Assembly (NCBI GenBank): GCA_027452145.1
Contig: DAIDHB010000556.1
Span: 62,001 to 126,000 of the forward strand
Source: Planctomycetales bacterium
GTDB lineage: Bacteria; Planctomycetota; Planctomycetia; Isosphaerales; Isosphaeraceae
Length of the DNA stretch: 64,000 bases
Direction: 5' to 3'
Positions within the stretch are counted from its first letter, which is position 1; each line of letters starts with the position of its first letter. Below the pieces are notes generated by a model. The model saw nothing but the letters and a program-made list of their open reading frames with translations, was not told where the DNA came from and made no database searches. Positions 8,015 through 15,873 of this stretch are shown piece by piece. The position numbers and the translations under genes are program-made.

Positions 8015-9432
8015 CCGGCGAGCCTCATCGCGTGGCCGTCTTTTCCTATTGACACAACCCTCACCGTAAATGATTCCATCGATCGATGCCAGGGCTCATC
8101 GTCGGCTGACGCCGATTTCCTGAACGCCCCAGGGGGTGAGATTCGCGCCGGCGGATGGGACCTGCGGCCGAGGGAACTCCGTGCTCGTCGTGCCGTCGCA
8201 CCTCCGCAACAGGTTCTGACCCGGCAACCGAGAACCGGCAATCAACCCCTCGTCGGTCCGACGCCCCGGATCCACCGCTCGCCCCGCCGCCGGAGTCCAC
8301 CCGAAGGCCGGACGGTCCCCCAGGACATTGCGGCGACCACCATCCTGGAACTCTCATGTGTCCCAAAGCACCGAAACTTCTCATCCCTTCTTCATCCGGA
8401 TCGAGCTTCATCTGGATTATTTTTGAAACATGCCTTGCCTGATGTTGCCGTTCGGCTACAATATCAGGTTGGCTCATGCCAGACAGTCGGATCTTTGGCA
8501 ATTCGATTTCGGTGAATCATGGGATGACCCGGCCCGGGACCGCATCTCCTGCGAAGGATGGCAGGCGATCGGCTCGCAATCCGGCGTGCGACTCAACGTG
8601 ATGCGCCCAATCCTCGGCTCCTCCTTCGCCCTTGCATGACGCGATGATGAGTGCCGAGCAACAGGGACCACGACCAGGAGCACGCTCGCATGCATGAACA
8701 ATGATGATCCCGGGCCGGGGTCGGAGGTCAGGAGGGGAGTCAACGGACGCGAAATCGCGCGAACGAACCCAACTGCCAGAATGGCAGGCGACTGACCAGG
8801 GGGATCGCTCAGCCCGGAAAGGCAGCGAGTCGCCCCTCGAAATCGCGCGAACGAACCCAACTGCCAGAATGGCAGGTATCGGGAGGGGTTGTTGGGGTCG
8901 AAATGCGACGAACGAACCCAATCGGCCGGACTTCCGATCGACTTCAGGATTCTGCGACGGACCCTGGCGCGGAAAAACGACGAACGAACCCAACCGGGGC
9001 GGTCCTTCGTCACGAAGAGGCGACGGGATAGGGCCGAGGGGAGGGGAAGACGGACCGGCACACGGGCAGCGGGCGGCGGACCCAACCGGACTGGACCGGA
9101 CCGGACCGGACTGTCCGGCCACTCGTCCCTGGCCCCTCGCTCCTCCGCGCGATGCGAGTACAATGGCGGTCATCGCGCCGGTCCGAAAGGAGATCGGCTT
9201 TCCCGCCCGACGCGGGCGGGCGGACCGCCAGAGCCGACCGAGCGACTTCGGAAGCCCGGGCCCGGCCTTGAGGGGTGTTCGCGCCGCCCGGTACAATTCG
9301 AGGATCGACCGAGGAGGGCGGCCGGTCGACCGCCCGGCCCCGACTCGATGGGGCGGCGCAGCGACTCGACTGCGCCGTATGGAACGGAACCGCACTAAAC
9401 TGGCAGGTTGGCGGCTGTGACGGAGGTGACCC
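8015..9432. other. Long region without a convincing gene
   Basis: All frames here read as arginine- and proline-rich shadows without recognisable motifs. The 5' part (8015-8700) must hold the promoter of the defence operon, but I cannot point to it with confidence. The rest holds short repeats (8755-8995) and a GC-rich stretch leading into larE. Confidence 0.55.
8755..8995. repeat. GAACGAACCCAAC repeats, two with a TGCCAGAATGGCAG palindrome
   Basis: GCGCGAACGAACCCAACTGC followed by CAGAATGGCAGG occurs twice (about 8756 and 8846), with shorter GACGAACGAACCCAA copies near 8907 and 8981. TGCCAGAATGGCA is an imperfect inverted repeat. Spacing is irregular, so it is not a CRISPR array. Confidence 0.7.
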
Positions 9433-10311
9433 TTGAGCGGCGGCACTTGGACCGGGACCGACGCGACGCTGTGCGCCCACCGCGACCGGCTGGTGGAGAC
9501 CTTGCGCGGATACGGCCGGGTGGCGGTGGCCTACTCGGGCGGGGTCGATAGCACGGTGGTGGCCCAGGCCGCCCACGAGGCGCTGGGCGACGCGACGATC
9601 GCCGTGACGGCGGTGTCCGACAGCCTGGCCGCCGGCGAGCTCGAGGAGGCCGAGGACCTGGCCCGTCGGATCGGCATCCGCCATCGCATCATCCGCACCG
9701 AGGAGTTCGCGGACCCGAACTACCTGCGCAACCAGCCGGATCGCTGTTATTTCTGCAAGAGCGAGCTCTACGGCCGGCTCTCGGGGCTGCTGGGCGAGCT
9801 GGGGGTGGATGTGATCGCCTCCGGGGCGAATACGGACGACCTGGGCGACCACCGGCCTGGCATGCGGGCGGCCGCCGAGAACGGCGTGCGGCACCCGCTT
9901 CAGGAGTGCGGCCTGGGCAAGCCCGAGGTCCGGGCCCTCGCCCTGGCCTGGGGCCTGCCCACCTGGGACAAGCCGGCGACGCCATGTCTCTCCAGCCGGA
10001 TCGCCTACGGCGAGGAAGTCAGCCCCGAGCGCGTCCGGATGATCGACCAGGCCGAGCAGTGGCTCCGGCAAAGGGGCCTGAGGATCCTGCGCGTCCGCTA
10101 CCACAAGGGCGACCTGGCCCGCATCGAGGTCCCCCTCGACGACCTGCCGCGGCTGGCCGACCTCCAGCTCCGCGGCGAGCTCATCACGGCCTTCCGCGCC
10201 CTGGGCTTCAAGTTCGTCACCCTCGACCTCGAAGGCTTCCGCTCGGGGAGCTTCAATACGACCTTGCCCAACGTTGTTCCGCTCGAGAGTCTGCGAGTTG
10301 TTGGTCATTAG
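9433..10311 (+). CDS. larE: ATP-dependent sacrificial sulfur transferase LarE
   Basis: LarE donates cysteine sulfur to the nickel-pincer nucleotide cofactor of lactate racemase-type enzymes. The 292-residue protein has the PP-loop SGGVDST (residues 35-41) for adenylation, RCYFCKSELY in the middle, and PATPCLSSRI with Cys185 as the likely sacrificial cysteine. Length fits the family. The start is TTG, chosen because GGAGGTGA lies at 9422-9429 just ahead of it and no better ATG exists. LarB and LarC are not in the window, so the cofactor pathway would have to be encoded elsewhere, or this is a stand-alone family member. The last residues (about LRVVGH) come from the repeat array that begins at 10297, so the native C-terminus was probably slightly different. 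Confidence 0.93.
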   Translation: MSGGTWTGTDATLCAHRDRLVETLRGYGRVAVAYSGGVDSTVVAQAAHEALGDATIAVTAVSDSLAAGELEEAEDLARRIGIRHRIIRTEEFADPNYLRNQPDRCYFCKSELYGRLSGLLGELGVDVIASGANTDDLGDHRPGMRAAAENGVRHPLQECGLGKPEVRALALAWGLPTWDKPATPCLSSRIAYGEEVSPERVRMIDQAEQWLRQRGLRILRVRYHKGDLARIEVPLDDLPRLADLQLRGELITAFRALGFKFVTLDLEGFRSGSFNTTLPNVVPLESLRVVGH

Positions 10312-10498
10312 TCATTAGTCATTGGTCATTGGTCATTGGTCATTGGTCATTGGTTCGCTGACGCGGACCTCCAGAGTCTACCCGGTATGACCAGGTCATG
10401 GCCCACCGACGAAAAGTGCAACGGGAGGACGAGCGACTGCAAACGGACAACTGACCAATGACCAATAACCAATAACCAATGACCAATAACCAATAACA
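10297..10498. repeat. Facing arrays of GGTCATT and its complement
   Basis: The left array (10297-10354) is GTTGGTCATTAGTCATTAGTC continuing as several GGTCATT units. The right array (10448-10498) is the complementary pattern, CTGACCAATGACCAATAACC and so on. The two face each other around about 94 bp of unrelated sequence and could fold into a long imperfect hairpin. The left array forms the end of larE and the right array touches the next start codon. Confidence 0.85.
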
Positions 10499-10499
10499 G

Positions 10500-11108
10500 A
10501 TGTCTCAAGTCACCTGCCGCTGCGGCGAAGTCATCAACGTGTCATCCGGGGCCGGTCCCGAGCGGATCGACTGCCCGAGTTGTGGCTCGCGCATCCGGCT
10601 GCGTCGGCGGAGCGCGTCGGCGGCGCCGCTGGCCGCGGTGAGCGGCGATTCGGACGACGACGGCTACATCCGGTTCCACTGCCCGTGCGGCCGCCGGCTG
10701 AAGGTCCGGGCGGACTCGGGCCAGGAGGAAGGAAAGTGTCCCGACTGCGACCGGGTCGTGCCGGTGCCCGAATCCTCGACGACGCGGCAGAAGTCGCGAC
10801 CGCGCAGCGGGCCGCTGGCGGATCCCGACGCGAAGACGGATGAGCTCGACCCCGAGGAGATCACCCGGCTGGAGGAGTGGACCCAGCGCCACACCGGCCG
10901 CGCGCCCGGCTTGCCCGGCGGGGCGGACGCCACGCCGGCGGCCATGCCCGCCATCCGCGTCGGGTCGGCCCCGCCGCCGGGAGCCGGCCCGATCCCGTCG
11001 ATGACCACGTTCGAGGCCGGGCTGCGCGTCTGCCCGCGCTGCGGCAAGCCCGTGCACCTGGGCGCCAGCAACTGCCGCGAATGCGGCGCGGCCGTCCCGC
11101 GGCGGTGA
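10500..11108 (+). CDS. Triple zinc-ribbon protein, unknown function
   Basis: A 202-residue protein with three CxxC pairs: CRCGEV with CPSCGS at the N-terminus, CPCGRR with CPDCDR in the middle (residues about 60-85), and CPRCGK with CRECGA at the C-terminus (about 180-198). Between the ribbons lies a charged and then proline-rich linker (about 95-170) that is probably disordered. Zinc-ribbon proteins of this kind are common in planctomycetes, but I know no function. The ATG at 10500 begins inside the end of a repeat array and has no clear Shine-Dalgarno. Confidence 0.7.
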   Translation: MSQVTCRCGEVINVSSGAGPERIDCPSCGSRIRLRRRSASAAPLAAVSGDSDDDGYIRFHCPCGRRLKVRADSGQEEGKCPDCDRVVPVPESSTTRQKSRPRSGPLADPDAKTDELDPEEITRLEEWTQRHTGRAPGLPGGADATPAAMPAIRVGSAPPPGAGPIPSMTTFEAGLRVCPRCGKPVHLGASNCRECGAAVPRR

Positions 11109-11148
11109 GCCGACCGACGAACGGTGGGTTAGGCCAGGAGCGAACGCG

Positions 11149-11907
11149 ATGAGCACCGTCGAGCCGCGGGCCTCATCGAGGGGGACGACGACGACCGACG
11201 CGATCCTCGCCGACGGCCAGCGGATGAATAGCGCCGAGTTCATCCGCCGATATGAACGGACGCCCCCCGGCTTCACGGCCGAGCTGATCGGAGGAGTCGT
11301 TCACGTGGCCAGTCCGCTGAGCAGCCCGCACGGGCGAGGTTCCTTCCGCATCTCCACGTGGCTCGGGCTGTATTGCGCCCGTACCCCGGGGACCGATGGT
11401 CTCGACAACGCGACCACATTGATGGACGACCTCGGCGTCCCCCAGCCGGATTCCCAGTTGCGCATCCTGCCCGAGTGCGGCGGGCAGGGCCACGATGAGG
11501 GGGAATACGTCGCCGGGGCGCCGGAGCTGGTGGCCGAGACCGCTCGATCCAGCCGGAAAGTCGACCTCGGCGGCAAGCGCGACGACTACGAGCGAGCCGG
11601 CGTCAAGGAAAACATCGTCGTGGCCATCGACGACAGAGAGGTCCACTGGCACGTCCGCCGCGGAGACAGGCTGGTCCGCATCCCGCCCGATGCCGACGGA
11701 ATCCACCGCTCCGAGATCTTCCCGGGACTCTGGCTCGACGCCGCGGCCCTGTTGAGGAAGGACTTCGCGGGCGTCATCGATGTCCTCGAGCGCGGCTTGG
11801 CCTCGCCCGAACACGCCGACTTCGTCGCCCGGCTCGCCGCGAACGCCGCGGCAGCAGCCCGCAATGCCGGCACGGCCGCGAATCCAGCTCCGGGTAATGC
11901 GACCTGA
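11149..11907 (+). CDS. Uma2-family (DUF820) PD-(D/E)XK nuclease-like protein
   Basis: The 252-residue product has the Uma2 layout: an N-terminal strand segment (AELIGGVVHVA), LGVPQPDSQLRILPE with the expected aspartate, and PELVAETARSSRKVDLGGK followed by KRDDYERAGVKENIVV, the conserved core. The nuclease lysine position after the glutamate (usually ExS or ExK) is occupied by an alanine-threonine pair, so catalytic competence is uncertain. The alanine-rich C-terminal tail (from about 225) is probably disordered. Start ATG 11149 has CAGGAG eight bases upstream. Uma2 genes are abundant in cyanobacteria and planctomycetes, and their physiological role is unknown. Confidence 0.85.
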   Translation: MSTVEPRASSRGTTTTDAILADGQRMNSAEFIRRYERTPPGFTAELIGGVVHVASPLSSPHGRGSFRISTWLGLYCARTPGTDGLDNATTLMDDLGVPQPDSQLRILPECGGQGHDEGEYVAGAPELVAETARSSRKVDLGGKRDDYERAGVKENIVVAIDDREVHWHVRRGDRLVRIPPDADGIHRSEIFPGLWLDAAALLRKDFAGVIDVLERGLASPEHADFVARLAANAAAAARNAGTAANPAPGNAT

Positions 11908-11948
11908 TCCTCGTCAGACGCACCGGATCAACCCGAGTCGCCTCCCCT

Positions 11949-11976
11949 CGACCCGACCCGACCCGACCCGACCCGG
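11949..11976. repeat. GACCC pentanucleotide tandem repeat
   Basis: Five consecutive GACCC units lie 40 bp after the Uma2 stop. GGGTCAAATCGGGTCGG nearby (12047-12060) is partly complementary. Confidence 0.7.
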
Positions 11977-12058
11977 AGAATCACCCCGATGCCGCCCGTC
12001 GCGAAGGTGAACCTGCACGACCAGCTCGGCCGGATCCATCGGGTCAAATCGGGTCGGA

Positions 12059-12625
12059 TCATTCCGTCGTCCCACACGCCGGGACCGGGCGCGGAGCAAT
12101 CGGGTCGGGCTCGGGCGACCATTGCGAGGCCATCGCCTCGGCCTCGGGCTCGACCCGGGCGGGCGGCTTCCGCACTGCTGGGCGGAGGCGGAGGCCGCGT
12201 CTCATGATCGCCGCAACATACAACGCGGCGGCGATGCCATCCACGGCCCCGATGAGCATCTGCACGGGCCCGACTTCAGGGTGTGGCATATGGGCCGCGC
12301 GGAAGGCGATCTGGGCAGCCGCCATGTAACCGTAATAGACGCCCAGAAACGCGGCGTCGGGCAGCCCGATCGCCAGCGCCGCGACGAGGGTGCAGCGCAC
12401 CGCCAGCCCGGCATTGCCGCGAGGATCCGCCTCGACGCCCGCGGCCTCGGCCGTGCGGCGAGCCAGGGCCTCGACATAGCGACGTCGAGCAAGGTACCAG
12501 GTGCAGCCGGCGAACACGCACAGGCTGACCGCGGGCGCCGCGTCCACCCGGGTCATCGCCAGGCCCAGGGCCACCAGCCCGATGAGTCCCATCATCCGGC
12601 CCAGCGTCAGGCGGCGCTTATGCAT
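12059..12625 (-). CDS. Small multi-pass membrane protein, unknown function
   Basis: The 188-residue protein starts MHKRRLTLGRMMGLIG and has hydrophobic segments at about residues 8-45 (two short helices), 75-97 and 115-145, so three to four membrane passes. The C-terminal 40 residues are proline-rich and soluble. The N-terminal pattern (KRRLTLGRMMGLIGLVALGLA) resembles small planctomycete membrane proteins without known role. It is convergent with the Uma2 gene and divergent from the SDR gene. Confidence 0.65.
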   Translation of the reverse strand: MHKRRLTLGRMMGLIGLVALGLAMTRVDAAPAVSLCVFAGCTWYLARRRYVEALARRTAEAAGVEADPRGNAGLAVRCTLVAALAIGLPDAAFLGVYYGYMAAAQIAFRAAHMPHPEVGPVQMLIGAVDGIAAALYVAAIMRRGLRLRPAVRKPPARVEPEAEAMASQWSPEPDPIAPRPVPACGTTE

Positions 12626-12788
12626 CTCGATGACCCTCCCCCTGCTCTCTTCTCTCCTTGCCGGTGCGCGGTCGACCGTGCGAGCCTCTCATTCATGGTA
12701 ACCCCGGCCCCCGATCCCGGCCAATGCTCCGGAGACGTTGCCATTCGCGTGCCGCGTCCTGGTAGGATCGCAGGAGAGGAGACTTGCA

Positions 12789-13532
12789 ATGACCGAGCAA
12801 TCAGAAAGTCGCGTCGCACTGGTCACGGGCGCGAGCCGCGGCATCGGCGCGGCCATCGCGGTGCGGCTGGCGCGCGACGGGATGGCCATCGTGCTCACCT
12901 ATCAGAAGTCGGCCGAGGCCGCCGCGGATGTCGCAGACCAGGCCGTCGCGCTGGGCGTCGAGGCGCCGGCCCTGCGGATCGACGCCGCCGATCCGAAGGA
13001 GCCGGCGACCGCCGTGGATCGCGCACTCGAGCGATTCGGCCGGCTCGACGTCGTCGTCAACAACGCCGGGATCTACGAGACGGCCTCGCTCGCGGACTCG
13101 ACCGACGAGCACTTCGAGCGGGCGTTCGCCACCAACGTGCGCTCGGCCTTCCTGACGGCCCGCGCCGCGGCGCGGGTGCTGCCCGCCGGGGGCCGGATCA
13201 TCAACGTCGGCAGCATCCTGGGCGAGCGCGTGGCGCTGCCGAACGTGGGCATCTACAGCGCGACCAAGTTCGCCCTCCAGGGCTTCACCCGGGCGTGGGC
13301 GCGCGACCTCGGCCCGCGAGGCATCACCGTGAATGCCGTCCAGCCCGGCCCGATCGACACGGACATGAACCCCGCCGCCGGCCGATTTGCCGAGCACCAG
13401 CGCGGCCTGACCAGCCTGCGCCGCTTCGGCCGCGCCGACGAGGTCGCCGAGGTCGTCGCCTTCCTCGCCTCGCCCACGTCCAGCTACGTCACCGGCGCCA
13501 TTCTCGACGTCGACGGCGGGGCGAATGCCTGA
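12789..13532 (+). CDS. SDR-family oxidoreductase (FabG-like)
   Basis: A classical short-chain dehydrogenase of 247 residues. The cofactor loop TGASRGIG is at residues 13-20, NNAG follows in VVVNNAGIYE, and the catalytic tyrosine and lysine lie in GIYSATKFALQG. The C-terminal GAILDVDGG is typical. ATG 12789 is preferred over an upstream ATG at 12738 because GGAGAGGAGA lies just ahead of it. Substrate cannot be told from sequence; 3-oxoacyl-ACP reductase-like use is possible, but the gene is not beside fatty-acid genes. Confidence 0.9.
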   Translation: MTEQSESRVALVTGASRGIGAAIAVRLARDGMAIVLTYQKSAEAAADVADQAVALGVEAPALRIDAADPKEPATAVDRALERFGRLDVVVNNAGIYETASLADSTDEHFERAFATNVRSAFLTARAAARVLPAGGRIINVGSILGERVALPNVGIYSATKFALQGFTRAWARDLGPRGITVNAVQPGPIDTDMNPAAGRFAEHQRGLTSLRRFGRADEVAEVVAFLASPTSSYVTGAILDVDGGANA

Positions 13533-13671
13533 GCTGCGGCGCGGCGGAGGATCGAGGGATTCGCCGCGAGACCGTCCTCCAGGGTGGGCATCGCCCATCA
13601 GTTCGAGGCCTCGACCGGCGGGCAATGCGTACCCACCTCACCTCAGCAAACGGCACGGCCCAGACACACTC

Positions 13672-14592
13672 TCAGAACCCCACCCCGGTCTCGAGGCGGA
13701 TCGGCACGGTGATCTCGCGGGCCTTGTCGTAATAAATGACCTTGAGATGCACTCTCTCCGCCGCGGGAATGGTGAACCACACACTGCCGCCCCGCGCGCC
13801 GTTGAAGCTGCTGCCGTCCACGGTCGTGGCGGCCCGGCCGTCCGGGCCGAGCAGCACGAGCGATCGGATCGCCTTCTCGACCGGCTGGTAGTCAAAAGCG
13901 ATCGTCGGGGCCGGGACGATGCCGGGCCCCTTGAATCCATGGGGCGGTACCGGCATGTCCTTCGGATCCCGGAACTTGAGCTGCACCGGCCCGATCGTCG
14001 CACTCGTCCCCGGCTTCGGCTCGAGATCGCGCACCTCGGCCGTCTGCTCGTCCGAGCCGGCGAGGAAGACCAGGTCCGCGTGAACCTTGATCCGCGTCGC
14101 GCCCGGCTTCGGGACACCCGGCACCCGCAGGATCACCTCGGCCTCGTCGAGGCGCGGGCCCGGCTTCACGAGGATCGGCTTGTTGTCGGGGAAGAAGGTG
14201 TTGATCGGCTCGCCGTCGCGCGGCCTCGTCAGGTCGCCGCCCCGGTCGTCGGCGAACCGGAGGAGCCGGCTAGAACCCTCGACGAACCGGGCGGCGTTGC
14301 GATCCAGCGTGATCCTCAGGTCAACGGCCGTCCCGGCGTTGGCCAGCCAGAACGCGACATTCTCATTCGTGCCCGGCTTGATCCCCTGGCCGAACTGGTT
14401 GCGCGGCAGCTTGCTCACCTGGAGCGACAGGACATCCACCCGGACCGGCTTGACCGTCGTCGCGTCCGCCGCCTCTTGCTTCCTGGGTTTGTCGGTCTTC
14501 GCTTCCTGGTCCCGCGCGGGCGCGGGCTCGGCCGCGCACCACGCCAGGCCCAGCAGCAGGAACGCGCACCTCGCCGTCGTCGCTTGTCCCAT
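13672..14592 (-). CDS. Exported protein of unknown function
   Basis: The 306-residue protein begins with a likely signal peptide (CAFLLLGLAWCAAEPAPA, cleavage near residue 25) and continues as a beta-rich chain with no recognised family signature. Repeated strand-like blocks (VAFWLANAGTAVDLRITLD, KVHADLVFLAGSDEQTAEV, RSLVLLGPDGRAATTVDGSS) suggest Ig-like or similar folds. It starts 21 bp after the stop of the double-thioredoxin gene upstream in the same strand, so the two probably form an operon and may act together outside the cytoplasm. Confidence 0.7.
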   Translation of the reverse strand: MGQATTARCAFLLLGLAWCAAEPAPARDQEAKTDKPRKQEAADATTVKPVRVDVLSLQVSKLPRNQFGQGIKPGTNENVAFWLANAGTAVDLRITLDRNAARFVEGSSRLLRFADDRGGDLTRPRDGEPINTFFPDNKPILVKPGPRLDEAEVILRVPGVPKPGATRIKVHADLVFLAGSDEQTAEVRDLEPKPGTSATIGPVQLKFRDPKDMPVPPHGFKGPGIVPAPTIAFDYQPVEKAIRSLVLLGPDGRAATTVDGSSFNGARGGSVWFTIPAAERVHLKVIYYDKAREITVPIRLETGVGF

Positions 14593-14613
14593 GGGAACAT
14601 CTCCTCAAGTGGA

Positions 14614-15636
14614 TCAATGAGCCGCCGGCCGCCGGATGCGCCCGGCGTTCTCCTCGAGCGACTTGCGGATCCGGTCGAGCTGGCCGGCGTCGATATGCCG
14701 CGCCTGGCCCTTTAGCATCGCGAGGAAGTGGTCGATCTCCTCGGGCGCGGCCGGATAGCCGATGTTGCCCTTCGGCCCGTCGGAGGTCACGAGCGCCTTG
14801 CCCTTCGCGTCGAGGATCGCGAACCACGGGATGCCGCCGCTCTCATCCGGCCGATAGGTCTTCATGACGTCCTTGCCGCCGGTCATGCGGTCGATGTCGA
14901 CCTGGGCAATGACGAACTCGCGATCCAGGATCGCGGCGATCTCGGGCTGTGTCATCCAGTCGTGCAGCCGATGGCACCAGCCGCACCACGGGGCGCTGAA
15001 CGTCAGCAGCACGCGTTTGTCCTCGGACGACGCGCGGGCCATCGCATCGTCGACCACTCGCCGCGCATCGCGGGCCGCGACCTTCCACTGATCCAGGAAC
15101 GCGGCGACCTTCTTCGGGTCGTGGTGATCGCCGACCTCCAGCGGATCCGTCCGCTGCGCCGTCACGACCTTGCCGTCCCGGTCGAGCACCGCCAGGAACG
15201 GATAGCCCACGCCCTTCTTCAGCTCCTCAGCGCTGAGCGCCGCCTTGCAGGTTTCGAGCAGCTCCTCGGCATGGGGCGCCTCGGTATCCACCGTTACGAG
15301 CACATATTCATACGACAGGAGGAGCGCAACCTCGCGGTCCGACTTGAACAGCCCATGCAGCTTGTGGCACCAGCCGCACCAGTCGCCGCCGAACATGAGC
15401 AGAATGCGCTTGTCATCGCGCCTGGCCTTCTCGACGGCCTTCGCGACCTGAACCTTCGCATCCGCCGTTTTGTCGTAGATCGAGGCCCGTCCGGCGGCGG
15501 CCTTCTTGCCCGGGGCCGCCGGCTTCGCCTCCTGGGCCCCGGCGGGCCGGCTGCCGAGCAAAAGGCCACCGACGAGGACCGCGACCCAGGCCCAGCCGAT
15601 CCACTTCCCCGGGGCAGCAGCGAGCGTAACGCTCAT
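14614..15636 (-). CDS. Exported protein with two thioredoxin domains
   Basis: The 340-residue product has an N-terminal hydrophobic segment (about 12-35) acting as signal peptide or anchor. Two thioredoxin-like domains follow, each with the same active site CGWCHxLH (Cys87/Cys90 and Cys218/Cys221). This motif is typical of thioredoxin_7/DUF255-like exported proteins. The two halves look like an internal duplication. Cis-proline neighbourhoods are visible as GYPFLAVLD and GIPWFAILD. The protein is probably a periplasmic thiol-disulfide oxidoreductase; its partner is unknown. It is the upstream gene of a two-gene operon with the exported protein at 13672-14592. Confidence 0.87.
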   Translation of the reverse strand: MSVTLAAAPGKWIGWAWVAVLVGGLLLGSRPAGAQEAKPAAPGKKAAAGRASIYDKTADAKVQVAKAVEKARRDDKRILLMFGGDWCGWCHKLHGLFKSDREVALLLSYEYVLVTVDTEAPHAEELLETCKAALSAEELKKGVGYPFLAVLDRDGKVVTAQRTDPLEVGDHHDPKKVAAFLDQWKVAARDARRVVDDAMARASSEDKRVLLTFSAPWCGWCHRLHDWMTQPEIAAILDREFVIAQVDIDRMTGGKDVMKTYRPDESGGIPWFAILDAKGKALVTSDGPKGNIGYPAAPEEIDHFLAMLKGQARHIDAGQLDRIRKSLEENAGRIRRPAAH

Positions 15637-15873
15637 GGTGTCTCTCCTTGTTGCGAGTGCAGCCGGACCTGGCCCAAAACGTCTCCACGATATGAGTCGA
15701 CGGCCTATACGTTACCGACTCCCCGAACATGGCACAACGCCCGGCCGGCCGGCGCGGTTCGGCATCCCGGGCAGCCCCTTGATCGGCCGCGCGAGTCGCC
15801 GCAAACTGGGGCCTCACGACGCGGTGTCTCGAATCGATTCGCTTCGCTTACCATATGTGCGAGGGTTATCCCA

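Noticed and set aside
8755..8995. Possible CRISPR array
   Set aside because: Unit spacing and flank lengths are irregular, with only four short copies and no cas gene in the window.
10297..10498. Possible CRISPR array
   Set aside because: Units are 7 bp and contiguous, in facing orientation, with no spacers.
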